Shown here: piece after piece, positions 58,441 to 64,000 of the stretch
Layout: the number at the start of each line of letters is the position of its first letter
Numbering within the stretch: the first letter of the stretch is position 1
Assembly (NCBI GenBank): GCA_035353815.1
Contig: DAOQAG010000023.1
Location: forward strand, 1 to 64,000
Direction: 5' to 3'
Origin: JAKPUX01 sp035353815
Lineage (GTDB): Bacteria; Zhuqueibacterota; Zhuqueibacteria; Residuimicrobiales; Residuimicrobiaceae
Length of the DNA: 64,000 nucleotides
Position numbers and translations under genes: made by a program
The notes under the pieces: generated by a model
Database searches by the model: none
The model's input: only the letters and a program-made list of their open reading frames with translations
What the model was told of the DNA's origin: nothing

Positions 58441-59453
58441 CGCTGCCCTCCGCGCCCGTAGGCGTTGGCAATGATGATTCGCCAAAACTCGGTATAGTCG
58501 CATCCAGCCGCGCGCAGGGCGCGGGCGTAGCCGGCGCTGCGGCTGATGTCCGGATTGGGATTGACCTCCAGGACAAAAGCCTCGCCGGCGCTGGAAACGC
58601 GGAAGTCAATCCGGGCATAGTCGCGGCAGCCCATGGCCTTGAAGGCCCGGACGGCCAGGCTCTGCAGTGTCTCCTGCAGCGGTAGCGGGATCGCGGCCGG
58701 GCAATGGGGCACGGTCGCCTGGTAAAGGGGATGGGTTTCAAACCATTTCGCCTCATAGCCGACGATGTGCGGCATGCCGGCGGGCATGTGGTCGAAGCGG
58801 ATTTCGGAAACCGGCAGAGCGCGCAGCTGTGTGTCCTGCTGGAGCACGGCGACATTGAATTCGCGGCCGTCGATATAGCGTTCGACCAGGGCGGCCTGGT
58901 GATAGTCGGACCAGATCTTATCCACCTGCGGCTGGAGCCGCTCCCGGGTCAGGATGACCGAATCGCTATAAATGCCCAGGCTGGCATCTTCTGCGTTGGG
59001 CTTGACGATGACCGGCAGTTCCACTTCAGGGAGTGCATCACCGGGTTGGGCGAGAAACCCCGGAGCGCAGGGTAATCCCTGGGCGGCAAGCACGGCTTTG
59101 CTGGCGAATTTTTGCTGGCAGAGGGCCAGCGTGGCTGGACCGCTGCCGGTGAAGGACCAGGCCATGGCTTCGAAAAAGGCCGCTACATGCGCTTCGAGCT
59201 GGGGAATGCCGCGAAAGGCCTCGCAGAGGTTGATCAGCAGGTCACATTGGGCGGTCTGGATGCGCGCAGCGAGGTCGAGCAGATCATCCTGCACGGGCAG
59301 CAGGACGGCGCTCATCCCCGCCGCGGCGAGGAGGGCATGCACTTCTGCGGCGGTCTCCTGAACGGACGTTTCGGAGAGGGTTTCGTTGCTGCGGCCGGCA
59401 GCGGGTTGTGAGGCATTAAAAGCGATGCCCACGATGGGGCGTGCGAGGGTCAT
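58437..59453 (-). CDS. D-Ala-D-Ala-ligase-like ATP-grasp enzyme (second copy)
   Basis: A 338-residue ATP-grasp ligase like Ddl. The ATP-binding segment is PVIVKPNAEDASLGI, the middle REFNVAVL, and the metal site ARIDFRVSSAGEAFVLEVNPNPD. The N-terminal part differs from real Ddl, with FEAMAWSFTGS replacing the usual block. Overlap with the copy at 59450 and with the acetyltransferase shows a coupled unit. The enzyme probably forms an amide between two amino acids other than D-Ala; that is inference. Confidence 0.85.
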   Translation of the reverse strand: MTLARPIVGIAFNASQPAAGRSNETLSETSVQETAAEVHALLAAAGMSAVLLPVQDDLLDLAARIQTAQCDLLINLCEAFRGIPQLEAHVAAFFEAMAWSFTGSGPATLALCQQKFASKAVLAAQGLPCAPGFLAQPGDALPEVELPVIVKPNAEDASLGIYSDSVILTRERLQPQVDKIWSDYHQAALVERYIDGREFNVAVLQQDTQLRALPVSEIRFDHMPAGMPHIVGYEAKWFETHPLYQATVPHCPAAIPLPLQETLQSLAVRAFKAMGCRDYARIDFRVSSAGEAFVLEVNPNPDISRSAGYARALRAAGCDYTEFWRIIIANAYGRGGQR

Positions 59454-60502
59454 GCGATCAGCCCATGGCGCGCCGCAGCAATGTCCACCACCCGATGGAT
59501 CAACTGGGTGTAGGAATAGCCTGCAGCACGCGCAGCTTTAGGGAGACATGAATTGTCATCCGGATTGGGCAGAATCCCCGGGAGTGGATTGATTTCAATG
59601 ACCTGCGGCTCTCCCCGCTCATCAAGGCGGAGGTCGATGCGGCCCCAGTCGCGGATACGGAGAACCTTGACGACCTTGCGGATCAAGGAATCGATCTTTA
59701 GCTGGAGCGCCGCGTCGAGAACAGCGGGGCACTTGAAAATGGCCAGGGGCTGGTCGGTCGTATCCCAGATCCACTTGGCTTCGTAGGAATAGATGGGGGC
59801 AGCACCCGCAGGCAGCTGCGAATGGTCGATCTCGACGACCGGGAGCACCTCGAGGGCGGGTGGGTTGCCGAGGAGTCCCACCGTGAACTCGCGGCCCGGG
59901 AGAAAGCGCTCGACGATGGCGGGCTGGTGATAGGTACCGATCACCTCAGTAACGCGTTCGTGGAGTTCGGCGCGGGTGCGGACCAGGCAGTTATCCTTGA
60001 TCCCTTTACTGGAGCCTTCATAGAGGGGCTTGACCATCAACGGCAAGGGCAGATCCGCGGGGATGGCATCGCCCTCGGCCAGGATCCAGAACTGTGGATT
60101 GGCAATGCCATAATAGGAGAGGATCTCCTTGGCGCGCGATTTGTCGAGGCAGATGCCCAGCGTTAGGGGATCGGATCCGGTATAGGGAATGTTCAGGTAT
60201 TCGCACAGGAGGGGGATTTGGCTCTCCCGGTTGGGACCGGAGAGACGTTCGGCCATATTGAAAACAAGATCCGGACGCAGCTCCTGGAGGCGGGAGAAAG
60301 CGTATTCATCCGATTCAATGGGGACAACGGTGTGCCGTTCAGCGAGGGCGCGCTGAACGGCCGATATAGTTTCATCAGAGTCGCACTCGGCGAGCAAATC
60401 TGGAGGAGGCTCTTCTTCCTCTTCCGCAAGCTCTTCGACGAACTGCCGCGAGACCATGTTCGCCATGCCGCTTTTCGAGCTATATATCAGGGCAATTTTC
60501 AA
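59450..60502 (-). CDS. D-Ala-D-Ala-ligase-like ATP-grasp enzyme (first gene of operon)
   Basis: A 350-residue ATP-grasp ligase like Ddl. It has ESQIPLLCEYLNIPYTGSD, LMVKPLYEGSSKGI, REFTVGLLG and RIDLRLDERGEPQVIEINPLPG, close to the Ddl pattern of a GSS loop and the EINPLPG metal site. The N-terminus carries a very acidic stretch (EELAEEEEEPPPDLLAE). It is the first gene after the promoter at 60597-60624. Because two such proteins occur together with kamA and no mur or fts genes, it is not likely to be the cell-wall Ddl. Confidence 0.88.
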   Translation of the reverse strand: MKIALIYSSKSGMANMVSRQFVEELAEEEEEPPPDLLAECDSDETISAVQRALAERHTVVPIESDEYAFSRLQELRPDLVFNMAERLSGPNRESQIPLLCEYLNIPYTGSDPLTLGICLDKSRAKEILSYYGIANPQFWILAEGDAIPADLPLPLMVKPLYEGSSKGIKDNCLVRTRAELHERVTEVIGTYHQPAIVERFLPGREFTVGLLGNPPALEVLPVVEIDHSQLPAGAAPIYSYEAKWIWDTTDQPLAIFKCPAVLDAALQLKIDSLIRKVVKVLRIRDWGRIDLRLDERGEPQVIEINPLPGILPNPDDNSCLPKAARAAGYSYTQLIHRVVDIAAARHGLIA

Positions 60503-60596
60503 CTACGAGGGTTCTCCCGGTTTTCACAATAGAACGATGGCCGGTCCGAAAAGTTTCGCAATTACAAAAATTAATTCATTAAATAATTTGGGGATA

Positions 60597-60624
60597 AATA
60601 TAACTTTTTTTACATCAATGTCAA
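60597..60624 (-). promoter_or_regulatory. Sigma-70-type promoter of the KamA/ATP-grasp operon
   Basis: Read on the minus strand: TTGACA (60624-60619) identical to consensus, 16 bases, then TATATT (60602-60597), 5 of 6. It lies in a very AT-rich 149-base gap (60503-60651) before the first Ddl-like gene, giving a leader of about 85 bases. Confidence 0.7.
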
Positions 60625-60651
60625 TACTTATTTAATTTATTTTGCGCGGCG

Positions 60652-61047
60652 TCAATATATTGGGCCGCCCGCATCCATGGAGGTGGAGATGGAGAATTCC
60701 GGGGGATGGGCCAGATGTTTTTTTACGGCGCACTGATCGGCGGCGCGAATGACCGCCTCTTTGTACTTTTCCGGAAAGCCGGCCGGCAGCTGGATATTGA
60801 GATGGATCTTGCCCACCATATGGGTGCCAGGGTCGGTGATCACCTGCTGGGTAATCTCCAGTCCTGTGGTATCCAGGCCGCGCTGTTTGCAAAAACTGAG
60901 CACGTAGATGCCCGCACAGGTGCCGATGGAAGCAAGAAAAAGAGTAAAGGGGGCCGGGGCGGAACCATCCTGGTTGGTTGCAATCGTCAGGGGGCCATAC
61001 TGGGCATTGACTGCGAGACCGCCGGGAAAGCTGATTTTGATATCCAT
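60652..61047 (-). CDS. OsmC-family protein
   Basis: A 131-residue OsmC/Ohr-type thiol peroxidase-like protein. It has the two conserved Cys: one in GTCAGIYV (helix start) and one in ADQCAVKKHL. Such proteins reduce organic hydroperoxides or persulfides. AGAGGAG precedes ATG 61047. It stands upstream of the ligase operon but is separated from it by the promoter and an AT-rich gap; whether it contributes transcripts is not clear. Confidence 0.88.
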   Translation of the reverse strand: MDIKISFPGGLAVNAQYGPLTIATNQDGSAPAPFTLFLASIGTCAGIYVLSFCKQRGLDTTGLEITQQVITDPGTHMVGKIHLNIQLPAGFPEKYKEAVIRAADQCAVKKHLAHPPEFSISTSMDAGGPIY

Positions 61048-61269
61048 TGTTATCTCCTCTGTAAATAAGGGTATACGTGCTGCTGCACAAAGTGAAGTGG
61101 CTATTGGCACTGGTGGATATTAGATGATGCAGCGGCAGGATGGATTCATGGATCGGCGTGATCGCAGGGCGCATCTCCGCACCCCGCGATGATAAAAGTG
61201 CTTGAAGGTTGATTATTTTTTGTTTATTTTATCTTGAATGTAAAATCTTCTCTAACGCGATGAGTGAAC

Positions 61270-61860
61270 ATGAAACTGCCCAATATCCTCACCGTCAGCC
61301 GCATCTTTTTGTCGCCGGTTTTCATCATCGCTTTTCTGTTTCATACTCTGGAATCCTACATTGTCTGTTTTTTTCTGGCGCTGATCATCGAGCTCTCCGA
61401 CTTTTTTGACGGCATGCTCGCGCGGAGGTATCAACAGATCTCCGATTTCGGCAAGCTGATGGATCCCTTTGCCGACAGTATCTCCCGCTTCAGCATTTTT
61501 CTCTGTTTTCTCAGTGACGGCCTTGCTCCGCTCTGGGTCATTGCTATCTTTTTCTATCGTGACACCCTGGTTTCGATCATCCGGGTATTTGCGGTCCGCG
61601 AGGGGTTTGTCGTGGCGGCGCGCCCCAGCGGCAAGACCAAGGCCTGGGTGCAGGCGGTCAGCATCTGGGTGGTGCTGGTGGCGATGATCGTGCATAAAGC
61701 CGGCTGGTGGGAACCGCTCCGCGACGTGGCCTGCTTTCACCGCATCACGACGATCGTCATCGCCATTTCCGCCGCGGTGACCCTGTGGTCGGGGATTGAC
61801 TACTGGAATTCGAACAAAAAGGCCGTCTACAGCGCCATGAAAATCAAGCCGACCGCGTAG
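61270..61860 (+). CDS. CDP-alcohol phosphatidyltransferase
   Basis: A 196-residue inner-membrane enzyme with the family motif D-x2-D-G-x2-A-R-x8-G-x3-D-x3-D, read here as DFFDGMLARR then G and D at DFGKLMDPFAD. About six helices follow. It could be phosphatidylglycerophosphate synthase (PgsA) or another member of the family; the motif does not tell. GTG 61264 is a possible earlier start. A strong terminator follows 26 bases after the stop. Confidence 0.88.
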   Translation: MKLPNILTVSRIFLSPVFIIAFLFHTLESYIVCFFLALIIELSDFFDGMLARRYQQISDFGKLMDPFADSISRFSIFLCFLSDGLAPLWVIAIFFYRDTLVSIIRVFAVREGFVVAARPSGKTKAWVQAVSIWVVLVAMIVHKAGWWEPLRDVACFHRITTIVIAISAAVTLWSGIDYWNSNKKAVYSAMKIKPTA

Positions 61861-61886
61861 CTGCAGTGCGCGGCAGCCGTCTGCAT

Positions 61887-61922
61887 CCCTGTCCGGACCA
61901 AGCCGGGCAGGGATTTTTTTTT
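61887..61922 (+). terminator. Rho-independent terminator after the phosphatidyltransferase gene
   Basis: CCCTGTCCGG (61887-61896) and CCGGGCAGGG (61903-61912) form a 10-base stem with one G-U pair, six-base loop, then A and nine T. Confidence 0.92.
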
Positions 61923-61958
61923 AAGGGCGGCCGGGCACCCTGGGACCGGGGTATGAGG

Positions 61959-62786
61959 TCAGCGCCGGAGGATGGGGATGAGATCGGCGACCGAGGAGAC
62001 GATCAGGACGGGCTGATCCGGGGAGGCCGCGGCCATCTCCCGGCTGGTTTCGCCGCTGAGGACCAGGACGCCGACCATGGCGAAGTTCATGGCCATGCGG
62101 ATATCGGTGTAGAGGCGGTCGCCGATGAAGGCGATCTTGTCCGCGGGCAAGCCGGTGCGGGCGCAAATGGCCTCGACCGCAGGTTGATGGGGCTTGCCCA
62201 TCACCACCGGTTTGATGCCGCCGGTAGCCGTGGCAAAGAGGGAGATAAAAGAGCCGACATCCGGAATGAAGCGGCCGCCGGCGATCGGGCAGAGGAGATC
62301 GGCGTGGGTGGCGATGTAGGGCACGCCGGCGGTGATCAGGTGGTAGCCCGTCCGGATCTTGGCGTAGGTCAGCTCCGTATCGAAGCCCAGGACCACGGCC
62401 CGGGGCAGCTTCCGGGCACAATGCGCCTCATCCCAGCAATCAAATCCCGCCTCGGTGAATTCCTGCTGCAAATCGCGGTTGCCGATCAGGTAGATATCGG
62501 GACGGAGCCCCTGGCGGGTGAGGAAGGTCGTGGTGCAGTCGGCGGCGGTGATGATGCGTTCGGCGGAGACGGGGAAATGCAGCCGCTCGAGTTTTTCGAT
62601 ATAACTTCGGCGCGAGCGCGAGGTGTTGTTGGTGAAATAGAAGAGCTGGCGGCCGCTCTCCAGCACCGTGCTGAGGAATGGAAGGGCGCCGGGGAGAGGG
62701 ACGCCATCGAGATAGAGCGTCCCGTCGAGGTCGCAGATGATCGCGTCGCATACGGCCAGCCGGGCAGAGGATTCGTCACGGGACAT
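61959..62786 (-). CDS. HAD-IIA family phosphatase (NagD-like)
   Basis: A 275-residue HAD hydrolase of subfamily IIA. Motif 1 is ICDLDGTLYLDG (nucleophile Asp), motif 2 FTNNTSRSR, then VMGKPHQP (Lys) and IGDRLYTDI (acidic motif 4). NagD-like enzymes act on UMP, glycerol phosphate or sugar phosphates; the substrate is not known. It is a single gene between converging and diverging neighbours. Confidence 0.9.
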   Translation of the reverse strand: MSRDESSARLAVCDAIICDLDGTLYLDGVPLPGALPFLSTVLESGRQLFYFTNNTSRSRRSYIEKLERLHFPVSAERIITAADCTTTFLTRQGLRPDIYLIGNRDLQQEFTEAGFDCWDEAHCARKLPRAVVLGFDTELTYAKIRTGYHLITAGVPYIATHADLLCPIAGGRFIPDVGSFISLFATATGGIKPVVMGKPHQPAVEAICARTGLPADKIAFIGDRLYTDIRMAMNFAMVGVLVLSGETSREMAAASPDQPVLIVSSVADLIPILRR

Positions 62787-63019
62787 GGGGCAGTAACTCG
62801 CAAAGTAATGGGGGTATGGCGGTTGTGCTGGAATAAACGGAAAATATCCGAAAAAAGCAAGGTCATTATCCCCCTGGTTTGCAGGGCCAGGGGTTCTAAA
62901 TTCCTTGCTTTACACTTATTTTTTCTTTAATTTATTTGCTGACTGGAGAGAGCGTTTATTTCGGCAAATCTTGAATGATATCCTATATACCGTAATCAAC
63001 ATGTTTATGGAGGCCCGTA

Positions 63020-64000
63020 ATGGCAAGAGAAAAAATCCTGGTTGACGGCAATGAAGCGGCGGCCCTTGTAGCCCACAAGGTCAACGAGGTCATCGCCATC
63101 TATCCGATCACCCCTTCGTCCAATATGGGGGAATGGGCGGATGCCTATTCCGCCGAAAACCGCAAGAATATCTGGGGTACGATCCCCCAGGTTGTCGAGA
63201 TGCAGAGTGAAGGCGGCGCGGCGGGTGCGGTGCATGGCGCGCTGCAAACCGGTGCGTTGACCACCACCTTCACGGCCTCCCAGGGGCTGCTGCTGATGAT
63301 CCCGAACATGTTCAAGATCGCCGGCGAGCTGACCTCCACGGTCTTTCATGTCTCCGCCCGCACCGTTGCCGCGCATGCCCTCTCCATTTTTGGCGATCAC
63401 AGCGACATTATGGCGGTACGTTCCACCGGCTGGGGGCTGATCGCCTCCAATTCGGTCCAGGAGGTGCACGATTTCGCCCTGATCGCCCAGGCCGCGGCCC
63501 TCAAGGCCCGCGTTCCCTTTGTCCACTTCTTTGATGGTTTCCGCACCTCGCACGAAGTGCAAAAGATCGAGGGTCTGGAGGAGAGCGATCTGCGCGCGAT
63601 GATCGACGACGAGCTGGTCATGGCGCACCGCAGCCGGGGCCTCTCCCCCGATCGTCCGATGATCCGCGGCACCGCCCAGAATCCCGATGTCTATTTCCAG
63701 GGCCGTGAGGCGTGCAATCCCTATTATGCCGCTGCTCCGGCCATCGTCCAGGAAGCGATGGACAAATTTGCCAAAGTAGTCGGCCGCCAGTACCATCTCT
63801 TCGATTATGTCGGCGCGCCCGACGCCGAGCGCATCCTCATCATCATGGGTTCGGGGGCCGAGACCACCGAAGAGACCGTCGAGTACCTCAACAAGCAGGG
63901 CGAGAAGGTTGGTCTGGTCAAGGTCCATCTTTTCCGGCCCTTCTCCGTCGCCCATTTCCTCCAGGCCCTGCCCAAGAGCGTGAAGCAGATCGCGGTGCTG
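63020..64000 (+). CDS. nifJ: Pyruvate:ferredoxin oxidoreductase, N-terminal part (3' end beyond window)
   Basis: The first 327 residues of a large TPP- and iron-sulfur enzyme that splits pyruvate to acetyl-CoA, CO2 and reduced ferredoxin. The start MAREKILVDGNEAAALVAHK, the YPITPSSNMGEWAD block, TFTASQGLLLMIPNMFKIAGE and VHFFDGFRTSHE are typical of domain I. The rest lies past base 64000, so cofactor motifs were not seen. GGAGG stands six bases before the ATG at 63020. The 233-base gap before it holds an AT-rich run but no clear promoter. This gene supports an anaerobic or facultative lifestyle. Confidence 0.93.
   Translation, partial: MAREKILVDGNEAAALVAHKVNEVIAIYPITPSSNMGEWADAYSAENRKNIWGTIPQVVEMQSEGGAAGAVHGALQTGALTTTFTASQGLLLMIPNMFKIAGELTSTVFHVSARTVAAHALSIFGDHSDIMAVRSTGWGLIASNSVQEVHDFALIAQAAALKARVPFVHFFDGFRTSHEVQKIEGLEESDLRAMIDDELVMAHRSRGLSPDRPMIRGTAQNPDVYFQGREACNPYYAAAPAIVQEAMDKFAKVVGRQYHLFDYVGAPDAERILIIMGSGAETTEETVEYLNKQGEKVGLVKVHLFRPFSVAHFLQALPKSVKQIAVL

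Noticed and set aside
58437..60502. Two true D-alanine-D-alanine ligases for the cell wall
   Set aside because: Two tandem copies in an operon with KamA and a GNAT, without mur/fts genes, argue for another substrate. The fold alone is not proof.
1..64000. tRNA, rRNA, CRISPR, insertion sequence or prophage
   Set aside because: No cloverleaf, no ribosomal RNA stretch, no regular repeat array, no transposase or integrase was noticed.

Overview
The window is a gene-dense, high-GC stretch of chromosome from a Gram-negative, probably anaerobic or facultative bacterium. Lipid A and heptose genes (lpxB, lpxK, two acyltransferases, two or three GT9-type enzymes), an Omp85-family protein and a TonB-dependent receptor show an outer membrane with LPS. 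The TonB receptor carries a carboxypeptidase-regulatory-like domain and is followed by a DUF4249 lipoprotein, and there are YfhO, PATAN (DUF4388) and pyruvate:ferredoxin oxidoreductase genes. Together these suggest the Fibrobacterota-Chlorobiota-Bacteroidota (FCB) superphylum, for example a KSB1-, Calditrichota- or Zixibacteria-like lineage rather than classical Bacteroidota. This placement is inference from gene content. I saw no rRNA, tRNA, CRISPR array, insertion sequence or phage gene.

Layout. 1-2.9 kb: lipid A genes (lpxB, a DUF374 acyltransferase, lpxK). 3.0-6.6 kb: a sigma-54 activator followed by a recognisable -24/-12 promoter, an unidentified helical protein and an HC2-type zinc-finger protein. 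6.7-12.4 kb: two proteins joining degenerate receivers to PATAN domains, small GTPase-like pieces, an unknown small protein and a membrane-anchored peptidase-MA protein. 12.4-16.8 kb: an LpxL-like acyltransferase, two heptosyltransferase-like enzymes, a TsaC/Sua5 protein and a DUF3108 protein. 16.9-20.6 kb: TonB receptor, DUF4249 lipoprotein and an unknown membrane protein. 20.6-25.2 kb (minus): SDR, sensor kinase, YfhO. 25.3-31.4 kb: two glycosyltransferases, a methyltransferase, an OLD-like ATPase without a TOPRIM domain, and nadB. 31.5-42.8 kb: housekeeping genes (SpoIID-like protein, CPBP protease, rRNA methyltransferases, Nif3-like, trxB, nfo, DEAD-box helicase, NlpC/P60). 43.1-49.3 kb: a three-gene outer-membrane operon (NHL protein, 1145-residue unknown protein, Omp85 protein). 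49.3-53.9 kb (minus): acyl-CoA synthetase and a heptose activation/transfer set. 54-60.5 kb (minus): the most unusual region. 60.6-64 kb: OsmC, CDP-alcohol phosphatidyltransferase, HAD phosphatase and the start of pyruvate:ferredoxin oxidoreductase.

The best candidate for an undescribed system is the tightly overlapping operon at 55877-60502. It holds two D-Ala-D-Ala-ligase-like ATP-grasp enzymes, a GNAT acetyltransferase, a KamA-type lysine 2,3-aminomutase with its cluster, PLP and lysine-binding residues intact, and a third ATP-grasp enzyme. It has a good sigma-70-type promoter, and a secreted M28 peptidase follows. It looks like a pathway to a small peptide containing beta-lysine, but the product is inferred, not known. 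Second candidates are the PATAN/pseudo-receiver/GTPase-like cluster (6.7-11.2 kb), the sigma-54-controlled gene pair (4.7-6.6 kb) and the NHL/barrel/Omp85 operon (43.1-49.3 kb). Starts were chosen from Shine-Dalgarno spacing, overlap with neighbours and family N-termini. Everything comes from reading the sequence; no database search was run.
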